38,710 nt of DNA from Owenweeksia sp. (GCA_028285465.1 JANQPD010000040.1:1-38710); one strand, 5' to 3'. Positions 8,130-17,574 are shown, numbered from the stretch's first letter. Numbers and translations: made by a program. The notes: generated by a model not told the origin, from the letters alone.

Positions 8130-10847
8130 TTAGCGCTTTGAAAATTCATTTTCCTTCTTTTTTATTGCCTTCATCCATTTATACAATTCCGCTGCCCATA
8201 ATACACTTGAAGATAGCAAAAACAACAGCAGGAAATCGCGTATGTGCAAGGATCTGAAATGAAAGATAGCAGCCAGAGCGTGTACTTCTGTAACCAATAT
8301 CAGGAGTAAAACGGAAATGCTTACCGCCCAGTTTATATTGCGGTTAGACCAGAAGCCGATACTGAACGCGGAGAGGTGTACCGACCTTAGGTTAAATACA
8401 TTGAACAACTGTGTAAACGCCATCACAATAAAAACCCCGGTACGCGCTTTTTCTATGCTGTCTTCTATATAATAGAAAAAGGTGGCCAACGAAAGCCCGG
8501 TCATAAGCGCTATATTGATCAGAAGGAAAGGGAGTATTTCCCGGTTTAAAATTTTCTCCTCTTTTAGCGGGGGCTGGTTGCGCATAATATCGGTATGGCC
8601 TGGCTCGGTAGCCAGCGCCATTACCGTAACTCCATCTGTAACCAGGTTAAGCCATAGGATTTGGGTGGCGGTTAAAGGCAAAGGCAACCCAAGGGCAATA
8701 GATAACAATAAAGTGCTGCTTTCTGCCATATTGGTGGTCACTAAAAAAAAGCTGGTTTGCCGGGCATTGGTAAATACAATTCTTCCCTCCTCTACCGCAT
8801 TTACTATGGTAGCAAAATTGTCGTCTGCCAATACCACATCAGAACTGTCGCGGGCTACATCGGTACCCATAATGCCCATAGAAATCCCAACATCCGCCTG
8901 TTTTAAGGCAGGTGCATCGTTTACACCATCACCGGTCATGGCAATCAGGTGCCCCTTTGCCTGTAAACGGTTGGCAATTTGCAGTTTCATCTTGGGTGTA
9001 AGCCGTGCGAAAACCGAGACATTATCAATGGCCAGGTCAAACTCTTCTTTGCTCAGCCTGAGTAATTGCTGCTCGGTAAGCACGCGGATGTCATCGCTCC
9101 CCTCTTTCTCAATAATCCCCGTAGCTTTGGCAATAGCAAACGCGGTATTGGCGTGGTCTCCCGTAACCATGATTACCCGGATACCCGCTTTCCTGCACTT
9201 TTTTACGGCCGCTCTGGCATCGGGCCGCGGAGGATCTATCATGCCTACTATACCTGCTAAAACGAGCTCGTTGAGTTTTGATGCATCAATTTTATCCGCT
9301 TGTTGCTTTTTGTATGCCAACCCAATAACCCGCATAGCACCGCTCGACCATTCCTGTATCTTCTGCTGGATGTGCACCCTTTCAGCTTCATCCAGCTTTT
9401 GTTCCCCTTTTGCCGTAAGCATGTGTGTTGAACGGGCCAATATTACTTCGGGAGCGCCTGTTACATGCAATTCGTTTTGCTCACTATTCCGCAATAAGGT
9501 GGCCCTGAGCTTCACCTCAGAATCAAAAGGGAGATCATCTAACTTGAGTGCCTGATAATTTTCGGGTTGCCGCCCTCCCTTTTTCCCGAGCACCAGCAAG
9601 GCGCCTTCCGTGGGGTCTCCAACCAGCTCATAGCTATCGGTTTTTTCATTGTGGCGCACCCCTGCATTATTGGAAACCAGTGCAATGTTTAACAGTTTCT
9701 CCAGGGCAGGTTTATCCTGTACGCTCACCATCGTTCCTTCCTGCATAAAATTTCCTACCGGAAGCCAACCTTCTCCGCTTACTGAAAATTCCGGTAAGGA
9801 AGGAATAAACACTTTCCTTACCGTGAGGGAGTTCTGTGTAAGGGTACCCGTTTTATCGGTGAGAATAGCACTTACCGCACCCAAGGCTTCTGTAGCCGTA
9901 AACTCTTTAATAACGGCGTTGCGTTTGGCCATGCGATGGGCACCTATGGCCAATACAATGGAAATTACTGCCGGTAAACCTTCGGGCACCGCTGCGACCA
10001 GGGCTGCAATGGAAGTGAGTAGAATTTCCTGTACCTCAAAACCACGCCAAAAATAACCAACGAAAAAGATCATTCCCGCGCTGGCCAAAGCAATAACCGA
10101 CATCTGCTTGCCGAGTACATCGGTCTTCTTCATAAAGTTGGTCCGCCTCTCTTTTACCTGCCCCAGTATATTCGATATATCACCGATGGCCGTATTTGTG
10201 CCCGTAGCCGTTACCATAGCTTTTGCGTAGCCCCCAGCTACCAAAGTGCCCTTCCACACCATGCATTTTTGATCGGCCAGAGGCAAGTCCAAGGGTTGTG
10301 GCGCTATAGTTTTAGCCACCGGCAGGGACTCTCCTGTAAGCGAGGATTCCACAGTTCTCAGGTTTTTCGCTTCTAGAAGCCGGGCATCAGCCGCTATACT
10401 ATCTCCTTCTTCCAAAACCAATACATCCCCGGGAACCAGCTGGGCAGCAGGTATGCTCATCAGTTTTCCATCCCGCCATACCTTCGCCACTTTTACAATC
10501 AACTTACGCAGGGAAGCTATTGCCTTTTCTGCCCGGTATTCTTGTGAAAAACCTATTGCAGCATTAATAAAAACCACGACTATAATTACCCAGGTATCTA
10601 CTGCCTCCCCCGCAATAGCCGAGATCAAGGCAGCTATGATCAACATAAACACCAACCAGCTTTTGAACTGCCTCAATACAAGTACGAGGAGAGAAACCCC
10701 TTGTTTTTCAGGCAGCTCATTTAAACCATATTCTTTTAAGCGTCTCTCAGCTTCTTCCTGCCCCAGCCCGTGCATACTTCCTTTCAACCTCTTGCATACT
10801 TCCTGTACCTCTTGAGCGTGTGCATTTTTAAAAGGAGGGCTTGTCAT
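8130..10847 (-). CDS. Ca2+-type P-type ATPase (P2 family)
   Basis: The ATG at 10847 (MTSPPF) is chosen over a TTG at 10853, giving 905 residues, normal for SERCA/PMCA-like bacterial pumps. The N-terminal cation-ATPase domain spans about 8-75. The actuator motif TGES is near 172, PEGLP in M4 near 290, the phosphorylation site DKTGT near 332, the nucleotide domain about 345-560, and the hinge TGDGVNDAPALKQAD near 640. Six C-terminal TM helices follow. The PEGLP motif indicates Ca2+, or possibly Mg2+ or Na+, and excludes heavy-metal CPx types. It heads the operon with the two kinases. It parallels ctpF of the DosR regulon. Confidence 0.95.
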   Translation of the reverse strand: MTSPPFKNAHAQEVQEVCKRLKGSMHGLGQEEAERRLKEYGLNELPEKQGVSLLVLVLRQFKSWLVFMLIIAALISAIAGEAVDTWVIIVVVFINAAIGFSQEYRAEKAIASLRKLIVKVAKVWRDGKLMSIPAAQLVPGDVLVLEEGDSIAADARLLEAKNLRTVESSLTGESLPVAKTIAPQPLDLPLADQKCMVWKGTLVAGGYAKAMVTATGTNTAIGDISNILGQVKERRTNFMKKTDVLGKQMSVIALASAGMIFFVGYFWRGFEVQEILLTSIAALVAAVPEGLPAVISIVLAIGAHRMAKRNAVIKEFTATEALGAVSAILTDKTGTLTQNSLTVRKVFIPSLPEFSVSGEGWLPVGNFMQEGTMVSVQDKPALEKLLNIALVSNNAGVRHNEKTDSYELVGDPTEGALLVLGKKGGRQPENYQALKLDDLPFDSEVKLRATLLRNSEQNELHVTGAPEVILARSTHMLTAKGEQKLDEAERVHIQQKIQEWSSGAMRVIGLAYKKQQADKIDASKLNELVLAGIVGMIDPPRPDARAAVKKCRKAGIRVIMVTGDHANTAFAIAKATGIIEKEGSDDIRVLTEQQLLRLSKEEFDLAIDNVSVFARLTPKMKLQIANRLQAKGHLIAMTGDGVNDAPALKQADVGISMGIMGTDVARDSSDVVLADDNFATIVNAVEEGRIVFTNARQTSFFLVTTNMAESSTLLLSIALGLPLPLTATQILWLNLVTDGVTVMALATEPGHTDIMRNQPPLKEEKILNREILPFLLINIALMTGLSLATFFYYIEDSIEKARTGVFIVMAFTQLFNVFNLRSVHLSAFSIGFWSNRNINWAVSISVLLLILVTEVHALAAIFHFRSLHIRDFLLLFLLSSSVLWAAELYKWMKAIKKKENEFSKR

Positions 10848-11024
10848 AATCAATTGATCAACTAAAGTGCAAAATACTCAGGCCAAACAGGAAAAGGAAT
10901 GAGTAATAACCGAACCCGCCGATGACCTGTGTTAGCAGGTATCCCATTCACCTGTATGTATTTTTGATTGTGCACATCTTTATGTTGAACGCATTCGTTC
11001 AGGGACGTGCTTTTCCTAACGCTT

Positions 11025-11438
11025 ATGGAGTCTTACAACCAGCCTTTTGTTTACTTGATTGCCCGTGTTGCACTGGGTTGTCTTTTCTTTTTTCAGGCTT
11101 ATGTAAAAGTATTTCGATTACGGCTGGAAAACGTCCATGACGAAGTGCACAGCGGTACAAAAGAAGCGGGCATTCCTTCCTGGTTCTCCAGGCTATCGGT
11201 CTATGCTACGTCTTACCTTGAATTGATTGGTGGCGCACTGTTGGTATTGGGTTTGTTCACCACTCCTTTACTTTATGTGTTCGGGGCACACCTGGTGCTG
11301 CTGTTCATTGCTTTTGGCTACCTGGATGGTATTTGGGATGTGAAACACGTATTGCCGAGGTTCATATTGCTGCTTTTGCTTTTGTTGTTGCCAGCCGATG
11401 AAAATATATTTTCCCTGGACGGGTTACTTTTTGATTGA
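11025..11438 (+). CDS. DoxX-like membrane protein
   Basis: The ATG at 11025 (MESYNQPFVYLIARVALGCLF) is preferred to the GTG at 11007. The 137 residues contain four hydrophobic helices in the DoxX pattern: helix 1 with ARVALGCLFFFQAYVKV, the SYLELIGGALLVLGLFT pair, then two further helices. The last ends in a leucine run before an acidic tail. DoxX proteins are inner-membrane proteins tied to thiosulfate/quinone or redox homeostasis, but most members have no known activity. The gene is divergent from the P-type ATPase and convergent with pfkB. The 177-bp divergent region has a GAACG-CATT-CGTTC hairpin just before the start. Confidence 0.75.
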   Translation: MESYNQPFVYLIARVALGCLFFFQAYVKVFRLRLENVHDEVHSGTKEAGIPSWFSRLSVYATSYLELIGGALLVLGLFTTPLLYVFGAHLVLLFIAFGYLDGIWDVKHVLPRFILLLLLLLLPADENIFSLDGLLFD

Positions 11439-11597
11439 CCGTACGTGTGTTCCTCTTTTAAGCATTCGCAGTAACTTATATCTCGTGTATTTCTTTCAAA
11501 CAGCTTTTCACCTGCTTGCAAGAAGGCAAGTAAGCTCTTTATCAGATGAAAATCAAGGTGACTGTTTCTTATCAAAAGCTGGTATGCTCCATAATTT
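11439..11597. other. Convergent intergenic region
   Basis: No gene is seen. A CTTGC-AAGAAG-GCAAG hairpin lies near 11516-11531. A wider pair, CAGCTTTT at 11501-11508 and AAAAGCTG at 11574-11581, flanks it. Together they could end the transcripts of both convergent genes, but no strong T-run follows. Confidence 0.3.
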
Positions 11598-12551
11598 CTA
11601 GTGCTTAACTGATCCGTGATCCATTTCCTGTAACCATTGATACACGCGGTCTACATCTTCTTTCCGGCAAAGCTCCGTACCTGCACTCATGGCAGCCGCA
11701 GTACCGCAGGCTACCCCATACCAAAGCATTTCTTTAGGGGTCTTTCCCCTTGCATAAGCCAAAGTAAGCCCCGCCACCATGCTGTCTCCGGCTCCTACGG
11801 TACTCTTCACTACAATACTTGGCGGCACCACCCGCTCTATGCCTGCGTCTGTAGCGATAACGGCTCCTTTTGCTCCCAGAGAAACCACAACCATTTCCGC
11901 TCTGCCTTCCTTTACAAGCTGCATGGCCAGTTTTTCATGCGCTGTGCCGGTTACCTGACTCTGCCCGGTCAATTCCGCCAATTCCTTCAAATTGGGTTTT
12001 AAAAGGAATACCTCTTCTTGTTTTAGGGTTTCATGCAAGGCTTTTCCCGAACTATCCAAGATGAACCTGGCTCCTATCTCCCTACTCATTGCTGCCAACC
12101 GGGCATAAAAGTCAACCGGCACCCCTTTGGCCAAACTTCCACTGGCCACTACCAGGCCCGGCACAGGTTTCAGGGTGCTTAGCACCTGCCCGAACCGGGT
12201 CCATTCCGCCCTCTCCAAAAAAGGACCGGGCATACCAAAACGGTATTGGCGCCCACTGCTGGCTTCGGTAATTATGAGGTTCTCTCTTGTCCATCCCTTA
12301 GTATTGATGGCCTTGCTTTGTATCGCTTCCTGGTCGAGAAGGGTTTGCAAGCGTTGCCCGGTAGGTCCCCCTGCCTGAAAAAGTGCCCGGGAATACCCCC
12401 CTAATTTTTTTATGGCTCGCGATACATTAATGCCTCCACCGCCCGGTTCATAGCGCGGCTCTTCACATTTCATTTTGGCCTCCGCTAAAAGCTGAGGCAC
12501 TTTGCTGCTTTTGTCGATAGCCGGGTTTACGGTAATGGTGAGAATGTTCAT
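11598..12551 (-). CDS. pfkB: 6-phosphofructokinase 2 (PfkB family sugar kinase)
   Basis: The 317 residues have the ribokinase-family fold. The EPGGGGINVSRAI motif (37-40 glycines) closely matches the first PfkB signature of E. coli Pfk-2. The second signature KSTVGAGDSMVAG places the catalytic base at D256, the same number as in E. coli Pfk-2. VVVSLGAKGA and the VVPPS segment also agree. The likely reaction is ATP-dependent phosphorylation of fructose 6-phosphate; tagatose-6-P or fructose-1-P kinase activity is possible. It follows the DinD-like gene by 2 bp, at the end of an operon of ion transporters. PfkB is also a DosR-regulon member in M. tuberculosis. Confidence 0.88.
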   Translation of the reverse strand: MNILTITVNPAIDKSSKVPQLLAEAKMKCEEPRYEPGGGGINVSRAIKKLGGYSRALFQAGGPTGQRLQTLLDQEAIQSKAINTKGWTRENLIITEASSGRQYRFGMPGPFLERAEWTRFGQVLSTLKPVPGLVVASGSLAKGVPVDFYARLAAMSREIGARFILDSSGKALHETLKQEEVFLLKPNLKELAELTGQSQVTGTAHEKLAMQLVKEGRAEMVVVSLGAKGAVIATDAGIERVVPPSIVVKSTVGAGDSMVAGLTLAYARGKTPKEMLWYGVACGTAAAMSAGTELCRKEDVDRVYQWLQEMDHGSVKH

Positions 12552-12553
12552 GG

Positions 12554-13330
12554 CTATAAAGGCGTTTCAATCATTTTGCGATAGCCTGTTTTCAGCTGCT
12601 TTTTTACAGCAGCCAAATCCCGGTATACAGGCAATTTTTCAGGAAATTTCCCCGTATGGGTTTTAAAGAGCTGCCTAATCCCCCTGCCCACTTCATAGTG
12701 CAGGTCTTCCAGGTAACCCTGCCCCTCTATTTTCCGGTTCCAAATGCTTTGCTCGGTTAAAGTAATGCGCAATAAATTCGCTGCCAGCTCCGTGCGCCCC
12801 ATATACTCCTGCTGTCCGGTATCCTGCGGAAGTGCCCTCCAATCGTGCAACGCGCGAGCGCGCATTTCATACAAACCAAGGTAACCCGCATCGTTAAATT
12901 CTGAAAAATCAACAACTTTGGCCTTTGCCGCCATACTACTTAACCATTTGCTTGCTTCTGAGAGCTCCTCCCGTATTTTCAGTCTTTCCAGCTCAAATAT
13001 GTCTCCGAGAGAGATCCCGTATTTCTGCGCCTTCCTGGAAAAACGTCCCTGTGCACTGGCTACTTCTGCTTTCTTGCGATCGGCTAACATCACCACCAGG
13101 TAGCAAGCAAAACGACTTAAATGAAAGGTTTTGCTGCTTTTGGCTTCTGTCGCATCCCGAACGGGTCTGATGTTTTCATAATAAGGAACTCCAATTAAGA
13201 TCATTAAACCGACCGCTTCTTCTACGATGCGAACGAAACTTCGCTGGTCTTTATAGCCAAGCCGCTTCATTAGCTCGTTGCTCTCCCAGGCGTATGGCTC
13301 TTGTTTGTTTATAGGTTTCATTCCATCCAT
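12554..13330 (-). CDS. DinD-like protein (DNA-damage-inducible protein D family)
   Basis: The 258 residues align by eye with DinD (274 residues in E. coli). Hallmarks are the BRO-like N-terminal part (AWESNELMKRLGYKDQRSF), the conserved LSRFACYLVVM helix, and the C-terminal GRTELAANLLRITLTEQ block that is nearly diagnostic of the family. DinD inhibits RecA activity in E. coli and is LexA-controlled there. No LexA box is visible here, because the gene is internal to an operon, 4 bp after the CNNM-like gene and 2 bp before pfkB. Its presence among transporter and sugar-kinase genes is unexpected. Stress induction through the operon promoter is the simplest explanation. Confidence 0.82.
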   Translation of the reverse strand: MDGMKPINKQEPYAWESNELMKRLGYKDQRSFVRIVEEAVGLMILIGVPYYENIRPVRDATEAKSSKTFHLSRFACYLVVMLADRKKAEVASAQGRFSRKAQKYGISLGDIFELERLKIREELSEASKWLSSMAAKAKVVDFSEFNDAGYLGLYEMRARALHDWRALPQDTGQQEYMGRTELAANLLRITLTEQSIWNRKIEGQGYLEDLHYEVGRGIRQLFKTHTGKFPEKLPVYRDLAAVKKQLKTGYRKMIETPL

Positions 13331-13334
13331 AAGC

Positions 13335-14294
13335 TCATGCTTTAATATCCTCCAATTCAGTGCTTAATATCTCTTCCATGATGTCTTCCATAGTGGCAAT
13401 CCCTTCAAAATCTTCGTTTTCACCTACCACGAGGGCCATGTGCATTTTACGGGAAACCAGCAGGTTGAACAGGTCATCCAATCGCGTATCGCCCTTTACC
13501 AGGACCAGGTTTTTCCGGCTGCATAACCCTTCAACTTTTAAGCTATGGCCTGGCGATAAACCAATAAGATCTTTCGCGTACAAAATGCCCACCACCCGTG
13601 TCGAAGAAGCATTCAGGACCGGGATGCGGCTAAAGCCTTTTTGCCTGATCTGTTCAAGGGCTGAAACATCTAAAGTTGTACGGCCATCAAGGGCATACAC
13701 TTCTTTTGCCGGGATAAGGATATCTTTCACTTGTAACTCAGAAAAGGAAAGTGCCCCCAACAAGATGCGTTCTTCGTCTTGATCAATAATGTCTTCCCCG
13801 GCAGCTTTGTGGTACCTTATGATTTCCCGCAATTCTGCTTTGCTCCACAACACAGGAGGTTCTTTGCCCAGTAAGCGGTCTAACAGCCAGGCTACGGGGA
13901 ACGCTATGGGGTACAGCACCACGAGGAAAAGCCAAACCAGGCCGGAGAGCCTGGCCCCTATCTGCAACGCATATCTTGGAAAAACAGCCTGCGGAAGTAT
14001 TTCTCCAAACATAAAGATGAGTGCAGTGGCAGTAAAACCCGCCACTACGCCTGACGTAATGCTTCCCAAAAAAACGGCCATTACCGTGTAGGAAGCTACA
14101 TTGCCCAGCAACAACGTACACAAGAGCAGGTTACCCTTTTGCCTGATGCGGTACACCTTTAAAGCCTGCTCATCTCCCAGGCGTACTTTTCTTTCCAGTG
14201 TAGTAAGCTGGAGGCTGAACAGCGCAAGGGTAAGCCCGGCAAACGTCCCTGAGAGAAGTACCAGCACCACTACAATAAAAAAGTTTAGCCACAT
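13335..14294 (-). CDS. CNNM/CorC-like membrane protein (DUF21 plus CBS pair)
   Basis: The 319 residues begin with a DUF21 domain of four membrane helices (about 1-170). Two CBS domains follow, about 190-245 (ILIPAKEVYALD) and 255-312 (KNLVLVKGDTRLDDLFNLL, then GIATMEDIMEEIL). The CorC_HlyC domain that ends many homologues is missing, so it is a short form. The family transports or controls Mg2+/Co2+ or Na+, with CBS domains binding adenylates. It sits between the CaCA exchanger (9 bp upstream) and the DinD-like gene, in an ion-homeostasis operon. Confidence 0.88.
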   Translation of the reverse strand: MWLNFFIVVVLVLLSGTFAGLTLALFSLQLTTLERKVRLGDEQALKVYRIRQKGNLLLCTLLLGNVASYTVMAVFLGSITSGVVAGFTATALIFMFGEILPQAVFPRYALQIGARLSGLVWLFLVVLYPIAFPVAWLLDRLLGKEPPVLWSKAELREIIRYHKAAGEDIIDQDEERILLGALSFSELQVKDILIPAKEVYALDGRTTLDVSALEQIRQKGFSRIPVLNASSTRVVGILYAKDLIGLSPGHSLKVEGLCSRKNLVLVKGDTRLDDLFNLLVSRKMHMALVVGENEDFEGIATMEDIMEEILSTELEDIKA

Positions 14295-14303
14295 ACCGCT
14301 TCT

Positions 14304-15377
14304 TTAACTCCAACCCATTATAAAAGCCAATACCATAAACAAGACATAAGCTGTAACCGCTATCCACCCCTGGCTCCGCTTTATTTCCCAATCCGACCGT
14401 ATGAAATACAAAAAAGCCAGCGAAAAGAACAAGAGGATAGGCAAAGTGTACACTACGCTGATCTCGGCAATCTTCAAGGGAAAGACAATTCCCGAGACCC
14501 CTATGATGAGCAGTACGTTGGCAATGTTGCTGCCAATTACATTTCCTACCACCATACCTCCTTTGCCTTTTCTTACAGCGCTAATGGAAACCGTAAGTTC
14601 CGGAAGCGATGTCCCGATCGCGATCATACTCAGGCCTATTACACTTTCCGGCACATGTATAAGCTGTGCAATCCACACGGCCTCCTGCACCAGGTAACGT
14701 GCACCCAACATTACAGCCACACAGGACAACAAAGTAATGCTTATATCTTTCCACACGGCCTTGTCGAAAAGGCCCGGCCCGGACTTTTCCTCCTTACCGC
14801 CTGCTTTCCCGGGCTGCTTGGGCACGCTTTTGAAAAGCCTGCTTTTTATAGGGGTTATGTATTCAAAATCAAATACATAATGCATGAAATCCCGAAAATA
14901 ATACGCTTTCCCCTCATTATTTGAACGAAGCAGGAACAATACATAGAATATGTAACTCAGTATAAAAATTCCGGCCTCCCACTCCGAAATGTAATTGTTC
15001 AGGGAGATGGCAAAAAAGAGGATCACGCTGGCAATCATGATATACCCATCCCGCTGGTACATATTGGTTTCTGTTTTGAACGGCTTAATAATGGCTGAAA
15101 GGCCAAGAATAAGGCCTATGTTCGCGATGTTGCTGCCCACAACATTGCCGATAATAAGCCCGGAGTGTTCCTGCAAAGAAGCTGAAACGGAAGCAGCCAG
15201 CTCGGGTACGGAAGTGCCTACCGAAGTAATGGTAAGGCCAATTACAAAATCAGAAACTCCAAAACGCTTGGCGAGGCGCGCCGCGTATTCTACAAAGAAA
15301 TCGGCTCCTTTGGCGAGAAAGGCGAGGGCTGCAATAAATATGAGGAAATGCACGATCATAGCAAATGCCTTTTCCAT
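14304..15377 (-). CDS. Calcium/sodium antiporter, CaCA family (YrbG type)
   Basis: The 357 residues contain two inverted CaCA repeats. The first carries GTSVPELAASVSA and NVVGSNIANIGLILG; the second carries GTSLPELTVSISA and NVIGSNIANVLLIIG. The Glu in each TS(V/L)PEL motif is the cation ligand. About ten membrane helices are visible, with a long basic cytoplasmic loop between the halves. It exchanges Ca2+ for Na+ or H+ across the inner membrane. Its 5' end overlaps the antiporter gene by 22 bp, so the two are co-translated. Together with the P-type ATPase it points to active Ca2+ removal in this cluster. Confidence 0.93.
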   Translation of the reverse strand: MEKAFAMIVHFLIFIAALAFLAKGADFFVEYAARLAKRFGVSDFVIGLTITSVGTSVPELAASVSASLQEHSGLIIGNVVGSNIANIGLILGLSAIIKPFKTETNMYQRDGYIMIASVILFFAISLNNYISEWEAGIFILSYIFYVLFLLRSNNEGKAYYFRDFMHYVFDFEYITPIKSRLFKSVPKQPGKAGGKEEKSGPGLFDKAVWKDISITLLSCVAVMLGARYLVQEAVWIAQLIHVPESVIGLSMIAIGTSLPELTVSISAVRKGKGGMVVGNVIGSNIANVLLIIGVSGIVFPLKIAEISVVYTLPILLFFSLAFLYFIRSDWEIKRSQGWIAVTAYVLFMVLAFIMGWS

Positions 15378-16531
15378 TTTTTAAGACTAAGAGCGAGCAG
15401 TGCCGGGCTCACCAAAATGCTGACTACTGATACCAGCACCACTACGGTATAGAGCCGGTTATTGATTAAACCTATGGAAAGTGCAGCATAGGCTGCCGAC
15501 AAGGTAACGGTGAGTTTTGCGGTTGAGGATATGCCTAAAAAAACACTCTCCCTGGCAGAGAAACCGGAAAAGCGCGCGCCCAGGTGCGTGCTGATGTATT
15601 TAGACAGAAACGCACCCCCCAATAAAACAGGGAAAAGGAAATCCCCGCTGGTTAAAGAAGTCAGTACTTTCAAGTTGATCCCCACACCTATCACAAACAG
15701 AAAAATAGGAATGAAAAGGGTGTGCCCAATAGTATGCAGTTTGTCGTGCAAGGCATCCGAATGAGGGACCTCCGTAAGCGTAAAGCCTACAAGAAATGCC
15801 GCAATTACAGGGTGCACATCCAAGGCGGAGTATAGTACGATCACCACCAACAGGAGTGCAATAACCAGCCTGGATTCTGCTTCATGCCCTTCCTTTCGCC
15901 TTTCAAAACGATGGAAAAAATAGCGCACTACCTCTGGTAAAAACATCCTGAGAATGACTACCGAAGATAGGAGTAACCCTAATAAAATGGGAAGTGAGAA
16001 CCTTTGATGTGGCTCGATATACTTAAAAATCAGAAAGATTAATAACAAGCCTGTAAAATCCTGAGCCACGGCCAAAGATTTTATTGTTCTTCCCAGGGGG
16101 CCTTCTCCTATCCCTAAGGCCTTAACACTGGAAAAAACCGTTAGTATAGAAGAGGAAACAAAAACCGCTCCCATAAAAAAAGAGGTTGTCAGGCTATAGT
16201 TAAAAAGCCATGCAATGCCGGTTCCCACTGCAAACGGAATAAGTGTGCTGCTTAAAAAAAGCAACCAAAAGCGTTGGATGGACCTCGTGAAATGGGGTAC
16301 CTCCACTTCAAAGCCGGATAACATCATATAAAAGGCTGCCCCAAGAAAGCCAAAAAGGTCCATGGTTTCATCGGGCTGTACGTAGTTTAAGCCATAAGGC
16401 CCCAGCAAAGACCCCAGAAGAATGAGGGAAGTAGCCAAAGGCAATTCTACTTTTCTGAAAAAGTTGGGCACGATCAGACCAAAAAACAAAATGGCCGCCA
16501 GTACAAGAAGTGTATTGCCCGATATTTCCAT
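15356..16531 (-). CDS. Cation:proton antiporter, CPA2 family
   Basis: The 391 residues form about 11-13 membrane helices of the Na+/H+ exchanger fold. LGSLLGPYG near residue 45, the AVAQDFTGLLLIFL segment with the conserved Asp, and the long hydrophobic C-terminus all fit CPA2. There is no RCK/TrkA_N nucleotide-binding domain after it, so it is the short form. The exchanged ion (Na+ or K+) cannot be read from sequence. It starts 33 bp after the small frame that follows the Usp gene, and its end overlaps the CaCA gene. It may be transcribed from the Usp promoter. Confidence 0.9.
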   Translation of the reverse strand: MEISGNTLLVLAAILFFGLIVPNFFRKVELPLATSLILLGSLLGPYGLNYVQPDETMDLFGFLGAAFYMMLSGFEVEVPHFTRSIQRFWLLFLSSTLIPFAVGTGIAWLFNYSLTTSFFMGAVFVSSSILTVFSSVKALGIGEGPLGRTIKSLAVAQDFTGLLLIFLIFKYIEPHQRFSLPILLGLLLSSVVILRMFLPEVVRYFFHRFERRKEGHEAESRLVIALLLVVIVLYSALDVHPVIAAFLVGFTLTEVPHSDALHDKLHTIGHTLFIPIFLFVIGVGINLKVLTSLTSGDFLFPVLLGGAFLSKYISTHLGARFSGFSARESVFLGISSTAKLTVTLSAAYAALSIGLINNRLYTVVVLVSVVSILVSPALLALSLKKWKRHLL

Positions 16532-16564
16532 TCGCCCTATTTAATTTTAAGATAAGGATCCAGG

Positions 16565-16681
16565 CTACTCTGCGTAGAGCATTGCTGTTAATCCCTCCTC
16601 AATAATATGTAAAGAGTAAGGTCTGCCCGGATGCTTGAAAGCGCCCTCTAGGCCTTTCGTTTCAGTATAAACCCTTTTCAT
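16565..16681 (-). CDS. Possible 38-aa small protein coupled to Usp
   Basis: The ATG at 16681 overlaps none of the Usp coding sequence but begins one base after its TGA (TGAAATG), a typical coupling layout. The peptide starts MKRVYTETKGLEGAF and ends EGLTAMLYAE. Its composition is protein-like, but no family is recognised. It could also be a chance frame in the spacer before the antiporter gene. Confidence 0.3.
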   Translation of the reverse strand: MKRVYTETKGLEGAFKHPGRPYSLHIIEEGLTAMLYAE

Positions 16682-16682
16682 T

Positions 16683-17498
16683 TCAGGCATGCAGCACCAG
16701 TAAAGGCACTTTGGTGTGTAACGCCATTTTTTTGGTAACGCTCCTGTGAAACAAGCGCTCAAAGAAGCTATACTTAGGCCTTACCAGGGCCAACATAGAT
16801 ACTTCATGGGTTTCTACAAAGGTTTCAATGCCGTCTACCACCTTCTCGGCATATACTCTATGAAACGAATGTTTGGTTCCCTCTAAAAGTTCTTCCAGCC
16901 TCTTTTTTCCGGCTTCTACTTGTTTTTCATCTTCTACCACATACAGGGCCATGATCTCTGCCTTATACTGTTTTTCCAGGTCTAATACCGGGGCCAGCAT
17001 TTCTTGTGTTATGGTCTTCTCGTCTGCCAGGTTTATCGCCAATAAGATCGTTTTAATGGGGGTAAAACGGCTGTTTTGAGGTATGGCCAGCACCGGGCAA
17101 TCTACCTTTCTGATTACAGAAGAGGTATGGCTGCCTATGAGCACCTCCTGTAAGCCGCTGGCGCCCTGGGTGCCCATTACAATAAGGTCTATTTTTTTTC
17201 GCTTTACCATACTGGAGGCCGTTTCTGCCACGTCCCCCACCCTGAACTCCGTTTCGAGATCAAAGACTACCCCAGGGAAAATGCTTGCCAGCTCATCCAA
17301 TAATTGATTGAATGCCTTTTCCGCGTTCTCAGCGGTAAAGTCGCCCATGGATACCGCAACATCCGGGCTTGAGTAAGGAATGTAAAAAGAGTTGAAAAGG
17401 ACGTAGTGCACCGATGTATGGCCGTATAACGACAAGGCGTACACGATGGCATTTTTTGCATTTTGGGAGAAATCAGTAGGGAGCAGTATGTTTCGCAT
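16683..17498 (-). CDS. Tandem universal stress protein (UspA family)
   Basis: The 271 residues form two Usp domains. The first has NILLPTDFS at the start and the ATP-binding pattern MGTQGASGLQEVLIGSHTSS, so it should bind ATP. The second (about 150-271) starts TILLAINLADEK and lacks the glycine motif, ending in a conserved KVPLLVLH strand. It is divergently transcribed from the second Hsp20 gene, and an Fnr-type half-conserved palindrome lies between them. A likely -7 element TACCTTTA (minus strand, 17528-17521) places that site about 64 bp upstream of the start point, near a class I activator position. Confidence 0.93.
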   Translation of the reverse strand: MRNILLPTDFSQNAKNAIVYALSLYGHTSVHYVLFNSFYIPYSSPDVAVSMGDFTAENAEKAFNQLLDELASIFPGVVFDLETEFRVGDVAETASSMVKRKKIDLIVMGTQGASGLQEVLIGSHTSSVIRKVDCPVLAIPQNSRFTPIKTILLAINLADEKTITQEMLAPVLDLEKQYKAEIMALYVVEDEKQVEAGKKRLEELLEGTKHSFHRVYAEKVVDGIETFVETHEVSMLALVRPKYSFFERLFHRSVTKKMALHTKVPLLVLHA

Positions 17499-17574
17499 AA
17501 GGACTTTATAAAAATTATGGTAAAGGTAGCCTTGCAGCCACCGGTCAACAACGTTTCAGGTCATTGAAAAGTAG

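Noticed and set aside
8482..9555. A 357-codon open frame on the + strand inside the P-type ATPase
   Set aside because: It is opposite to a clear, motif-complete ATPase and its translation is low-complexity Ser/Thr-rich; it is a shadow of the real gene.
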